Origin: Armatimonadota bacterium
Lineage (GTDB): Bacteria > Armatimonadota > Hebobacteria > CAIYQO01
Length of the DNA stretch: 64,000 bases
Reading direction: 5' to 3'
Assembly: GCA_029553475.1 (NCBI GenBank)
Contig: JAKPKV010000173.1
Location: 1-64,000 of the forward strand
Each line of letters begins with the position of its first letter. Position 1 is the first letter of the stretch. Made by a program: the position numbers and the translations under genes. Positions 16,514 through 27,169 of this stretch are shown here, one piece after another. Under the pieces are notes generated by a model, which worked only from the letters and a program-made list of their open reading frames with translations, was not told where the DNA came from and did no database searches.

Positions 16514-17761
16514 ATGGCAGAGCGCAAGATCCGCGTGGGCGTGGTGGGGGTGGGGCGGGGGCAGAGTTTTGCCTCCGGGGCGACGGACGTGACCGGCATG
16601 GAGCTGGTGGCACTGTGCGACACCTGGGAGGAGCGCCTGCTGGAGGTGGGGAAGCGCTACGGCGTGGCCACCTATACCGATTACGACACCTTCCTCGCGC
16701 ACGATATGGACGCCGTGGTGCTGGCGAATTTCTTCCACGAGCACGCGCCCTTCGCCATCAAGGCGCTGGACGCCGGCAAGCACGTGATGAGCGAGACGGC
16801 CAGCAACGCCACGCTGGCGGAGGGGGTGGCGCTGTGCCGCGCGGTGGAGCGCACCGGCCTCACCTACATGCTGGCGGAGAATTACCCCTACACGCAGTTC
16901 AATATGGAGATGCGGCGGGTCTACCGCACCGGCGAGATCGGCGAGGTAACCTACGCCGAGGGGGAATACAACCACCCGATGGCCCCGCGCGACCGCGCCG
17001 CCATCTCGCCCGGCGCCAACCACTGGCGCAACTGGCTGCCCTCCACCTATTACTGCACCCACGCCCTCGCCCCGCTGATGTATATCACCGACACCATGCC
17101 GGTGAAGGTGAACGGCCTCTCCATCGCCTGCCGCGAAGTGGATGCCGAGGTGGCCCGCCGCGCCGACCCCGGCTCAGTGATTCTCTGCCGCATGGACAAC
17201 GGCGCCGTCTTCCGCATCTTCGGGCTGGTGCTGCCCGGCCACAGCAACTGGTATCGCGTCCACGGCGTGCACGGCGCGATGGAGACCACCCGCGGCCCCG
17301 GCTATTTCGGCTCCGGGCAGGTGCGCGTGTGGCATGACGAGTGGGATCGCCCCGAAGGCGTGCCGCTGGAGCGCGTCTACACCCCGGACTGGCCGGAGCA
17401 CGGCGACCTCGCCAGCCGCGCCGGCCACGGCGGCGGCGATTTCTGGACGAATTTTGCCTTCGCCACCGCCATCCGCGACGGCGTCCCGCCGTTCCTCGAC
17501 GTCTACCGCGGCGTGGCGATGTCCAGCGTGGGCATCCTCGCCTGGAAGAGCGCGCTGGAGGACGGCGCCCCCTTCGCCATGCCCGATTTCCGCGACGATG
17601 CGGCACGCTCCGCGTATGAACACGACCACTGGTCCCCCTGGCCACAGCACGCCGGCCCCGGCCAGCCCCCGCCCAGCATCCTCGGTTTCATAGAGCCGAC
17701 GGCGGAGGGCATGGCGGCGGCGCGGAAGGTGTGGGCGGAGATCGGGTATACGGGGGAGTAG
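16514..17761 (+). CDS. Gfo/Idh/MocA-family oxidoreductase lacking the EKP motif
   Basis: A 415-aa NAD(P)-dependent sugar/polyol oxidoreductase-like protein. The Rossmann start IRVGVVGVGRGQ, ALCDTWEERL, and VLANFFHEHA fit the family. The usual catalytic EKP after GKHV is replaced by SETASN, so the lysine is missing; a known subgroup has SEVPA-type sequences here, and these may have another chemistry or none. The C-terminal alpha/beta domain carries LAENYPYT and GEVTYAEGEY. AAAGGAG at 16501-16507 favours the ATG at 16514 over a GTG at 16511. The 5' leader is unusually A/C-rich. It stands alone, so its substrate cannot be inferred. Confidence 0.88.
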   Translation: MAERKIRVGVVGVGRGQSFASGATDVTGMELVALCDTWEERLLEVGKRYGVATYTDYDTFLAHDMDAVVLANFFHEHAPFAIKALDAGKHVMSETASNATLAEGVALCRAVERTGLTYMLAENYPYTQFNMEMRRVYRTGEIGEVTYAEGEYNHPMAPRDRAAISPGANHWRNWLPSTYYCTHALAPLMYITDTMPVKVNGLSIACREVDAEVARRADPGSVILCRMDNGAVFRIFGLVLPGHSNWYRVHGVHGAMETTRGPGYFGSGQVRVWHDEWDRPEGVPLERVYTPDWPEHGDLASRAGHGGGDFWTNFAFATAIRDGVPPFLDVYRGVAMSSVGILAWKSALEDGAPFAMPDFRDDAARSAYEHDHWSPWPQHAGPGQPPPSILGFIEPTAEGMAAARKVWAEIGYTGE

Positions 17762-17894
17762 CGACCAGGCGGGCGCGCGGGCGACGTGTTGGCGTCCGCG
17801 CCCGGTAGCGGCGCGTGGTTTCGATCCTCTACACCGGGCATATATGGCGAGACCACGCGCCGCGGAGGGCGCGGACTACAGGCAAATACAACCG

Positions 17895-18878
17895 CTACCG
17901 CGCGCCGGCAACCAGCGCCGCGCATGCCGCGTCCAGCGCGTCGCTGTGCTCGCGGATGACCTGTTCGGCCTTACGGCGGATGGCCGCCAGGTTGCGCGGG
18001 CTGGCGTTGTCCAGCATGGCGTCCACGTCATCCAGGGGGAACTGGATGCGGTAGTAGTGTCGGTCGCCGCCGGGCGTGAAGTGGGCGAGGCACTGGCGAA
18101 TCTGGTAATCAATGGTGTCGTTATAGCCATCCGGCACCAGCGTGAGCAGCTGCTCCGCCCATTGCAGCACCCCCCAGCGCGTGACGCGCTCATAGCGGAT
18201 GGGCTGCGCCACCATGCCGGTGCCCAAGGACAGCAGCACGGCCGGCTCCCCCGCGCGTCCGGTACTCAGCAGCTCGGCAAAAGCGCACATCGCCTGATTG
18301 GCGATGAAGGCGCCGGCATCGGTGAGCACCCGTGCCCGCGTGCCGTCGCGACTGACGATGCGCAGCGGCGGCGCGAACATGGGGGCGGAGCTCGCCACCT
18401 GCACCAGCTCGCGCAGCCGGAAATCCCGCGCCGGGTCGCGGCGCGCCGCGGACGATTTGAAAAAATAGACCCGGCGCGCCTCCAGATCATAGCCGGGAAT
18501 GAGCAGGTCGGTGAGGGACTCACTCAGCCAGCGCTCGCCGAAAGTATCCGCCAGGAAGCGCGTCAATCGCCGGCCCGAGTAGCGCGGCGCCACCAGCCCG
18601 TTCAGCGAGCGCACCCGCTGCGGCGAGGGGGCGCGAAAGATCTCCGCGCCGACGTCCTCAAAGAGGCTCACCACATCCGCGGCGGAAAAGCGCGGGCGGC
18701 CGGCCGCCCCCGGCGCCGCCAGGCCGGCGGCCGCCAGCGCCCCGGTGGAGCTGCCGGCGATGAGGTGAAAAAGCACGCTGGCGGGCCGCGCCGCGCGCCG
18801 CTCGACTTCGGCGAGTATCATCGCCGGAATCATGCCGCGAATGCCCCCGCCATCAATCGTTAAGACGTGCACCGCCAT
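17895..18878 (-). CDS. Patatin-like phospholipase
   Basis: A 327-aa Ser/Asp-dyad lipid acyl hydrolase. It starts MAVHVLTIDGGGIRGMIPA, with the oxyanion hole GGGIRG at residues 10-15, the nucleophile elbow GSSTG (Ser44) and the catalytic Asp187 in LTDAGAF, where the usual DGG/DGA is DAG. The N-terminal placement of GGGIRG indicates no signal peptide, so it acts in the cytoplasm or at the inner membrane face. The start at 18878 is fixed by this conserved N-terminus; the longer upstream frame is not supported. Bacterial patatins of this form occur both as housekeeping lipases and in CBASS-like defence loci, but no nucleotide cyclase is near, so a defence role is not supported. Confidence 0.9.
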   Translation of the reverse strand: MAVHVLTIDGGGIRGMIPAMILAEVERRAARPASVLFHLIAGSSTGALAAAGLAAPGAAGRPRFSAADVVSLFEDVGAEIFRAPSPQRVRSLNGLVAPRYSGRRLTRFLADTFGERWLSESLTDLLIPGYDLEARRVYFFKSSAARRDPARDFRLRELVQVASSAPMFAPPLRIVSRDGTRARVLTDAGAFIANQAMCAFAELLSTGRAGEPAVLLSLGTGMVAQPIRYERVTRWGVLQWAEQLLTLVPDGYNDTIDYQIRQCLAHFTPGGDRHYYRIQFPLDDVDAMLDNASPRNLAAIRRKAEQVIREHSDALDAACAALVAGAR

Positions 18879-19011
18879 GGTCCGCACGGTCAGTATGCCC
18901 CGCATGGCGCGGCGTCCGTGTCGCGGCGCCGCGACGCATGGCCGGATTTCATCGCACCTCGCGGCGTTGTCGCCCGCCGCGGGTGGAACGTTAAGCGGGG
19001 AGGTCTCACGG

Positions 19012-19668
19012 ATGGCGACACTACTGCATATCCTGGCGCACCCGCATCCGGAGACATCGCTGACGGCGCGCATCTCCAGCGCATTCCTCGACGCGTACCG
19101 CGCCGCCCATCCCGGCGATACCGTGCGGGACATCAGTCTCTTCCGCGCGCCGGTGAGCTATCTGGGCGCCGCGCATCTCGCCGCCATGCGCAAGCACGAG
19201 CATCCGGACACCATGACAGCGGAAGAAGCCGATGCCTGGCGGGAGATTACAGACCATCTGGAGCCGTTCTGCGCCGCCGACAACTACCTGGTGACCGCGC
19301 CGATGTGGAACCTGGGGGTGCCCGCCGTGCTGAAGGCCTACATTGACCAGATTCTGCAGCCCAGCTACACCTTCCGCTATACCGGGCCGGGCATGGCGGA
19401 GGGCCTGTGCGCCGGGAAGCGCATGGTCATCATCAGCTCGCGCGGCGGCGTCTACAGCCTGCCGGTGATGCGCGAGCTGGAGATGTGCGTCCGCTACCTG
19501 CGCGCCATCTTCGGCTTCATCGGCATCGAGGTGGTGGCCGAGCTCGTCGCCGAGGGGCTCGCCATCGTCGGCCCGCGCCAGCAGGAGGAGATTCTCGCCC
19601 CGCTGTTGGAGCGCGCCCGCGATCTGGGGCGGACGTTCGATGGGCGGGAGCACCGCCAGGCGGCGTGA
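19012..19668 (+). CDS. azoR: FMN-dependent NADH-azoreductase (NADH:quinone reductase)
   Basis: A 218-aa flavodoxin-fold enzyme that transfers two electrons from NADH via FMN to quinones or azo compounds. The FMN-phosphate loop HPHPETSLTARIS, the APMWNLGVPAVLKAYIDQI stretch around residue 100, FRYTGPGMAEGL, and the ISSRGGVYS isoalloxazine loop are all AzoR hallmarks. Start at 19012 follows GGGGAGG (18997-19003) by 8 nt. It diverges from the patatin gene across 133 nt. Monocistronic; a quinone-detoxification role is the usual one. Confidence 0.92.
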   Translation: MATLLHILAHPHPETSLTARISSAFLDAYRAAHPGDTVRDISLFRAPVSYLGAAHLAAMRKHEHPDTMTAEEADAWREITDHLEPFCAADNYLVTAPMWNLGVPAVLKAYIDQILQPSYTFRYTGPGMAEGLCAGKRMVIISSRGGVYSLPVMRELEMCVRYLRAIFGFIGIEVVAELVAEGLAIVGPRQQEEILAPLLERARDLGRTFDGREHRQAA

Positions 19669-19691
19669 GGGGATCACGCGGTACTTCCACG

Positions 19692-19844
19692 GGGACTGAC
19701 CCCGCATGGCCGGGTCCGTGTCCGATAGTAAACGCAAGGCAAGCGAGGCGGGGAGCACTCCGCTCCGCCATGCGGAGTCTGTCCCTCGCGTCTCTCCGGG
19801 GCTGGTGGAGGCGCGTGCAGACCCGGCCATGCGGAGTCAGTCCC
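19692..19844. repeat. REPIN/MITE-like element, family 1, copy A
   Basis: Terminal inverted repeats GGGACTGACCCCGCATGGCC (from 19692) and its complement ending GTCAGTCCC at 19844 match over 22 nt with one mismatch. An inner right-type unit (GCCATGCGGAGTCTGTCCC, about 19767-19785) is present. The element lies between the converging azoR and lon genes. Copies B (23044-23281) and C (37440-37596) share the same ends. Confidence 0.85.
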
Positions 19845-19879
19845 GGCGGGAGCGGAACCACTCCATCACTGATTATTGA

Positions 19880-22402
<2,523 letters not shown>

Positions 22403-22472
22403 GGCTCCTCATTTCTCGTACACCTACCGCCCGGCGGGCCGGGCGACGGCATCGGCGATGTCGTGCCGCGAT

Positions 22473-22943
22473 TCATTCGATCGCGTCGTGCTTCTCTTCT
22501 ACGGTAATCATGATCCGCCGCGGTTTCGGCAGCGGAATTTTCGGCAGCACCACGTGCAGGAAGCCGTCCTGATACCACGCCTCCGCCGCCTCGGCGTCCA
22601 CCGGCACGTCCAGCGGCACGTCCAGCTCGAACTCCCCGAAGGCGATCTCCATCTGCTGGTAGTTGCATTTCGGCGGCGCGCAGGGTTCCGGGCGCTGTCC
22701 GTGCAGCACCAGCCGGTTGTCCTCGATGCGCAGGTCCAGGGCGTCCCGACTGATGCCGGCGATCTCCACCAGCACGCGAATGCTGTCCCCCGCGTCGTAG
22801 ACGTTGCTCGGCGGCGACCAGCGCTCGCGGTAGATGACGAACGCCGGCCCGCGCGCCCGGCTGTAGTGCTCGAAGAAGCGGTCAAAATCTTCCTGGATCT
22901 TCTCAAACGAATCCCAGAAACGCTTTCGACTGGTACTCATCAT
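22473..22943 (-). CDS. Small heat-shock protein (Hsp20 / alpha-crystallin)
   Basis: A 156-aa ATP-independent holdase chaperone. The alpha-crystallin domain spans about residues 45-140: PPSNVYDAGDSIRVLVEIAG, DALDLRIEDNRLVLHGQR, FGEFELDVPLDVPVD, and AEAWYQDGFLHVVLPK, followed by an IPLPK-type tail. GGGAG at 22949-22953 suits the ATG at 22943; a GTG at 22949 is in frame. Being upstream of lon in the same direction suggests a coupled hold-or-degrade response. I see no CIRCE (HrcA) box; control appears to be through a normal sigma70-type promoter. Confidence 0.95.
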   Translation of the reverse strand: MMSTSRKRFWDSFEKIQEDFDRFFEHYSRARGPAFVIYRERWSPPSNVYDAGDSIRVLVEIAGISRDALDLRIEDNRLVLHGQRPEPCAPPKCNYQQMEIAFGEFELDVPLDVPVDAEAAEAWYQDGFLHVVLPKIPLPKPRRIMITVEEKHDAIE

Positions 22944-22984
22944 GTGCACTCCCGCCGTCCGAACTCGGGTGGACGGCAGAGAGT

Positions 22985-23013
22985 ATTATAGAGGAAAGCG
23001 ACGGCTTTGTCAG
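22985..23013 (-). promoter_or_regulatory. Strong sigma70-type promoter of hsp20-lon
   Basis: On the minus strand CTGACA (23013-23008, 5/6), a 17-nt spacer and a perfect TATAAT (22990-22985). The transcript would start near 22978, about 35 nt before the hsp20 start. The promoter lies directly beside repeat copy B. Confidence 0.8.
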
Positions 23014-23043
23014 GGGGAGGAATGCACCATGTGCGAGCAGATG

Positions 23044-23281
23044 CTCCCACTGGGACTGACTTCGCATGGCCAAATCTGCACACGTTCCCGAAAGAATCGC
23101 ACACGCCCCGCCATCGGTGCCGCTCCGCCATGCGGGGTCTGTCCCTTGCGTCTCTCTTTCGCTCGAGAGCGGAGTGGAAGGGACAGACTCCGCCTGGCGG
23201 AACGGAGTGGTCTCTGCCTCGCTGGCCTTTCTTTTACTCTCGGACGCGGACTCGGCCATGCGGAGTCAGTCCCAGTGGGAG
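23044..23281. repeat. REPIN/MITE-like element, family 1, copy B
   Basis: The best-preserved copy. Terminal arms of 28 nt (23044-23071 and 23254-23281) are inverted with one mismatch; the core is GGGACTGACTTCGCATGGCC. Inside are two further units in mirror order: a right-type GCCATGCGGGGTCTGTCCCT at 23127-23146 and a left-type AGGGACAGACTCCGCCTGGCGG at 23179-23200. The block TCTGCACACGTTCCCGAAAG and following bases near 23075-23107 recur in copy C. The element fills the gap between the DUF1015 stop and the hsp20 promoter. Confidence 0.88.
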
Positions 23282-23322
23282 GGCAGCATGCTCTCGGCGC
23301 TGTGTACCATTTGCCCCGGTGC

Positions 23323-24606
23323 TTACCCTACTTCGACGTCCGGCCGCAGGCTCAGCATGGTCAAGCCGGTGGGAACTTTGGGATAGAAGTAGGTGGATTT
23401 CTGCGGCAGACGGATGCCGGCGCCGGCGAGGGTGAAGACGTCCGCCACCGGGGTGGGATTGAGGAAGATGGCGGCGTCCACCTCGCCGCGGTCCACGCGC
23501 GCCACGGCGTCCGCGGGATGTACGGTGTAGCGGATATTCGCCTCCACCGACGCCTGCCCGTCGGGGTCGAGGGCAAACAGCGGGTCGGTGAGGCGCTCCT
23601 GCAGCGCCTGCACGTCCAGCACGGGCAGGCCGTTGCGATAGCCGCGCGGGCTGGTGAGCAGCGTATAGCGGCCCTCGGTATACCAGAGGAAGGCGTGCTG
23701 ATCGCGGTAGGTGGCGAGAAGCGCGGGCACCTGGTCGGGATGCGCCACCGCCACCTGCTCCATGCTGAAGGCGAGGCCGGCCACCCGGCAGAACGCCGCC
23801 GTCATCTCGGGGGTGAGGAGCAGCAGGCGGTGGGTGGGCAGCACCAGCAGGCCGGGGTCGTGCAAATCCACCAGCAGCAGCATCGCGTAATGGAAGCCGG
23901 CGGTCTCCGGGGCGTCGGGATACCGCGCGCACAGCTCGTCGCGCATGGCCAGCAGCGTCTCGTAGCGGTGGTGGCCGTCGGCGATGAGGAGTTGGCGCGT
24001 GGACAGCGCTGCGCTGATGGCGGCGTTGAGGCCGGGATCGCTGCTGCGCCAGAGGGTCTCATCGAAGCCGTGGCCCTGCGCGGCCGCCACCGGCGCGCCG
24101 GCGCGCGCGCGCGCCAGCAGCGCCGGCAGCTCGGTGTGCGCGCCGTCGAAGAGGCCGAACACCGGGCTGAAGCTGGCCTGGCAGGCCCGCATGAGCTGCA
24201 GGCGGTCCGCTTTCGGGCCTGTCAGCGTGCGCTCGTGGGGGAGAATCTCCCCCGCCTCGAACGGCCGCAGGCGCACGGCGGCGAAGAAGCCGCTGCGCGC
24301 GCGCGCCTCGCCGCTCCAGGTATAGCGCTGGGTATGCGGGTAGAACGCCGGCGCGTCTTCCAGCGCCAGCGTGCCGTCCGCCAGCCAGGCGTCCAGCGTC
24401 GCGTTCGCGCGGGTGTAGCGGTTGTCGGCGGGGGTATCGGCGGAACTGGTCGTGCCGTATTCGAGCCGGATGACGTTCTGCGGGTCACGGTCGTACAGCG
24501 CCGCCTGCTCCGCGGCGTTGATGACATCGTACGGCGGCGCCAGCAGCGGCGCGAGGTCGGATGATGCGGCATACCGTAGTGCGCGGAAGGGGCGGACAGT
24601 GGCCAT
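23323..24606 (-). CDS. DUF1015 family protein
   Basis: A 427-aa protein of the widely conserved, uncharacterised DUF1015 family, often found near SerA/SerC in other bacteria. It starts MATVRPFRALRYAAS, contains APPYDVI near residue 25, a YGTT segment, LTGPKADRLQLM near residue 140, and the family hallmark ADGHHRYET around residue 210. The His-His-Arg cluster suggests a metal or phosphate-handling active site, but no activity is known. Start at 24606 follows AAGGAG and excludes an upstream extension that overlaps the next gene. A possible promoter lies at 24631-24660. Cytoplasmic. Confidence 0.92.
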   Translation of the reverse strand: MATVRPFRALRYAASSDLAPLLAPPYDVINAAEQAALYDRDPQNVIRLEYGTTSSADTPADNRYTRANATLDAWLADGTLALEDAPAFYPHTQRYTWSGEARARSGFFAAVRLRPFEAGEILPHERTLTGPKADRLQLMRACQASFSPVFGLFDGAHTELPALLARARAGAPVAAAQGHGFDETLWRSSDPGLNAAISAALSTRQLLIADGHHRYETLLAMRDELCARYPDAPETAGFHYAMLLLVDLHDPGLLVLPTHRLLLLTPEMTAAFCRVAGLAFSMEQVAVAHPDQVPALLATYRDQHAFLWYTEGRYTLLTSPRGYRNGLPVLDVQALQERLTDPLFALDPDGQASVEANIRYTVHPADAVARVDRGEVDAAIFLNPTPVADVFTLAGAGIRLPQKSTYFYPKVPTGLTMLSLRPDVEVG

Positions 24607-24630
24607 GAACGTCTCCTTATCTCGCGCTAC

Positions 24631-24660
24631 AGCATACCGGGAAACCGCCCGCGCTGGCAA
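24631..24660 (-). promoter_or_regulatory. Candidate promoter for the DUF1015 gene
   Basis: TTGCCA (24660-24655, 5/6) and TATGCT (24636-24631, 4/6) with an 18-nt spacer on the minus strand, giving a leader of about 20 nt. Confidence 0.45.
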
Positions 24661-24671
24661 GGCGGGAGACG

Positions 24672-24893
24672 CTAAAACCGCCGCTGCACCAGTATCGCGT
24701 AGACGAGGTAGCCCGCGTAGGTCGCGAGCGCGGCGATGATGATGAGCAGCAGCGCGATGACCCAGGCGGGCGTTTTCTTCTCCACCGGCGGCGTGTCGAG
24801 GATCTCCCGGCACTCCGGGCAGACGAGAATCGCCTCCGGATACAACGCTCCGCAGCGCGGGCACCGATTCGGCGTGATGAGCGGGTCGGGCAT
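24672..24893 (-). CDS. Small zinc-ribbon membrane protein
   Basis: A 73-aa protein with a zinc ribbon (C11, C14, C25, C28: CPRCG then CPEC) and one transmembrane helix at about residues 43-67. The topology would leave the ribbon in the cytoplasm. Function unknown; such proteins are common small membrane accessories. It starts 30 nt after the M48 protease stop and is likely in the same transcript. Confidence 0.8.
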   Translation of the reverse strand: MPDPLITPNRCPRCGALYPEAILVCPECREILDTPPVEKKTPAWVIALLLIIIAALATYAGYLVYAILVQRRF

Positions 24894-24923
24894 GGCGATG
24901 CTTCCTGGCGAGACGTGCCGCGC

Positions 24924-26402
24924 TTACGGCACCATCACGAACTGGTCGTTGCGCTTGAAGGTGTGCGTGCCCCAGAGCACGCGGCCGGTGACGGTCTTGC
25001 CGTCGTAGGCGGTCACGCGCACTTCGGCGACCGGCTCCACGACATTCTTGCTTTTTCGCACCACGAAGAGGGCGTCGTTGACGCGCAGATTCGGATTTTT
25101 GAACTTGAAGCTGACGGGGACGCTGTGGTCCACCGGGCCGTCGGCGCGCACTACCTCGGCGAAGACGCGGGCGGCGCGGCGCAGGGCGGCGGCTTCCAGC
25201 GTGCCCTCCAGGTTGGCGTGCTTTCCGTCCTCCAGCTTGCCCAGCGCGGCGGGATCGTTCAGCTCATCCTGCGCGCGCCAGGGACCGCGCGTCTTGCGCT
25301 GGGCGATGCCCGCGCAGACGCCGCCCATGCCGGTCACCGCGTCCATCCACACCAGCGAGGCTTCCACTGCGGTGCCCTGGGCCTCCGCCAGGCTGGCGGC
25401 GCCGCCGGCCGGCACTTCGGTCAGCGCCACCGACACCGTGTAGCGCGGCTGCGCGGGCGGCAGCACCACCGCCACGTCGTTCAGCGTGGCCTTCTCATCC
25501 TTCTTCGCGTTGTCGTCCGCGGGCAGGCGCACGTCTGCCGGCATCGGCGGCATCGGGTAGTCGGCGTCCGGCAGCACCACCGCGCGCCCGCCGGTGGTAT
25601 GCACCAGCATGATGGACAGGAAGGGGTGCAGCCAGGCGCGGGCGTGCAACGCGCTGGGGTCCAGCGCCAGCGTCACCCCGCGGGGATCGGCCAGCGCGGG
25701 CGCCGGCTTTTCTTTCAACTGATCCCCCAGCTTCATCAGGCGGTCTTTGCGGCTCTGGGAGTCTGGGTGCGAGGCGAACCAGCCGAGGATGGGCGTCTTC
25801 GCGTCGCCGCGCCCGTATTTGTCAATGAGGCGCTGCATGGCGTCGGCCGCTTTCAGCGGGTCGTAGCCGATCTGCGACATCAGGCGCACCCCGCCCTCGT
25901 CGGCGCGGTGTTCGTCCTTGCGGCTGTAGTGGCCGTAAGTCAACCCGCCGGCGATGTCGGCGCCGGTGCGGATATCCCCCGCGTCGCCGCCCAGCGCCGC
26001 CACAATAATCGCCCCCAGCAGCGCCCCGCCGGTCGCCTTGGATATCTGATTGCGCGCGTGCCCTTCCTTGATGTGCGTCAGCTCGTGGCCGAGCACGAAG
26101 GCCAGCTCGTCATCGGTCACCAGCGTCGCCATCATGCTGGTGAGGTAGATGCGCCCGTCTGGGAAGGCCATCGCATTGAGCTCGCGGTTGTTGAAGATCT
26201 GAAAACTCGCCTGCGGCAGGCCCGCCGCCAGCGCCAGCCGGTGGCCGATCACCTGCACGCGCAGCGTCGCCTTAAAGTCGGGATAGAGGCCGAATTTCTG
26301 CTGCAGCTCCTGCGCGTAATCGCCCGCGTGGGCCAATCCCGCCACCGCCAGCAGCGTCGCCAGCAGCAGCACACCGCGCATGCGCATCATCGCACTGATC
26401 AT
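24924..26402 (-). CDS. Secreted M48-family zinc metalloprotease with a long C-terminal extension
   Basis: A 492-aa exported protease. A signal peptide (MMRMRGVLLLATLLAVAGLAHA, to about residue 26) is followed by an M48/BepA-like domain: the zinc motif HELTH at residues 106-110 within FVLGHELTHIKEGH, and the third-ligand helix in YSRKDEHRADEGGVRLM. The peptidase part ends near residue 220 with WFASHPDSQSRKDRLMKL. About 250 further residues have no recognised domain: a helical stretch, then a beta-rich C-terminus (VVRKSKNVVEPVAEVRVTAY). BepA-like proteases act in the periplasm on outer-membrane assembly, but here the TPR domain of BepA is absent. The ATG at 26402 has GGGAGG (26409-26414) at ideal spacing. 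Confidence 0.9.
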   Translation of the reverse strand: MISAMMRMRGVLLLATLLAVAGLAHAGDYAQELQQKFGLYPDFKATLRVQVIGHRLALAAGLPQASFQIFNNRELNAMAFPDGRIYLTSMMATLVTDDELAFVLGHELTHIKEGHARNQISKATGGALLGAIIVAALGGDAGDIRTGADIAGGLTYGHYSRKDEHRADEGGVRLMSQIGYDPLKAADAMQRLIDKYGRGDAKTPILGWFASHPDSQSRKDRLMKLGDQLKEKPAPALADPRGVTLALDPSALHARAWLHPFLSIMLVHTTGGRAVVLPDADYPMPPMPADVRLPADDNAKKDEKATLNDVAVVLPPAQPRYTVSVALTEVPAGGAASLAEAQGTAVEASLVWMDAVTGMGGVCAGIAQRKTRGPWRAQDELNDPAALGKLEDGKHANLEGTLEAAALRRAARVFAEVVRADGPVDHSVPVSFKFKNPNLRVNDALFVVRKSKNVVEPVAEVRVTAYDGKTVTGRVLWGTHTFKRNDQFVMVP

Positions 26403-26486
26403 CACCTGCCTCCCGTCACACGCGTCTGCCTCACGCGCAAGGGTCATCTGGCGACGGAGCATTCCCCCGCGATTCCCCCTGCGCTA

Positions 26487-26975
26487 TTACGGGATATCCT
26501 CCACCGTAATCATGCCGTCCGGGCCGCTGCCGCGCAGCGCCGCCAGGTCCACCCCGCGCTCGCGGGCCAGCCGGCGGGCGGCGGGGGTGGCGCGCACCGG
26601 GCCGCCGGGGGCCGCCGGCGCGGCGGGGGCCGGCGCGGCGGCGGTGGCCTCGTGCAGGGCGGCCAGGCTGGCCTCCCGCTCGGCGGCCAGCCGGCGATTC
26701 TCCGCCGCCAGCTCCGCTAAGTTCTCTACCCGTTCTCCGGCGGAACCGATCACGCACAGCGTGGAATTGACGGGCACCACGCTTTTTTCCGCCGGCAGCC
26801 GCGCCAAGAGGACGCCGGCGGCCGGGCTCGCGAACTCGTAGGCCACCTTGTCGGTGATCAGCTCCGCCAGCGGCTGCCCCGCCGCCACGCCGTCGCCCTC
26901 GGCGACCAGCCAGCGGCCGAGGGTGGCCTCTTCCATCTCAGGATACAACGGGTCCAACGTCACGCTCTGCGCCAT
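26487..26975 (-). CDS. Stand-alone lipoyl domain plus E3-binding domain protein (no acyltransferase)
   Basis: A 162-aa protein built like the front half of a 2-oxoacid dehydrogenase E2. Residues 1-80 are a lipoyl/biotinyl domain with the modified Lys43 in ITDKVAYEF; residues 82-112 are a predicted charged helix or coiled coil; an Ala/Pro linker follows; residues 128-162 are a peripheral-subunit-binding domain (ATPAARRLARERGVDL, GSGPDGMITVEDI). The frame stops there, so the catalytic domain is absent. It might carry acyl or methylamine-type groups in trans, or scaffold E3. No E1, E3 or lipoate gene is adjacent. The ATG at 26975 is chosen from the domain start; it diverges from the giant gene at 27170. 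Confidence 0.85.
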   Translation of the reverse strand: MAQSVTLDPLYPEMEEATLGRWLVAEGDGVAAGQPLAELITDKVAYEFASPAAGVLLARLPAEKSVVPVNSTLCVIGSAGERVENLAELAAENRRLAAEREASLAALHEATAAAPAPAAPAAPGGPVRATPAARRLARERGVDLAALRGSGPDGMITVEDIP

Positions 26976-27169
26976 GCGCGCCCATCCCTTCCGATTTCTC
27001 GCCGCGTGTGCCGGGTTTTCCACGCGCCGCCGCAATTAATTCCACCTCAGCCGGCCGCGTCCCTGTTTTCTCAGACGCGAAAAGATGGGGAAAGGTTGCG
27101 CGAGGATTTCCCGCCGCCGGTGTCAAATTAGCTATGGTGATCGCGGAATACTTGCGAGGGGGGTATGTG

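Noticed and set aside
17895-18878. Patatin gene as a CBASS defence effector
   Set aside because: No nucleotide cyclase, HORMA, TRIP13 or Cap2/Cap3 gene is adjacent; the azoreductase and Gfo/Idh/MocA neighbours are unrelated.
22944-22984. CIRCE element upstream of hsp20
   Set aside because: No TTAGCACTC-N9-GAGTGCTAA match is present; GCACTCCC near the start is an isolated partial resemblance.
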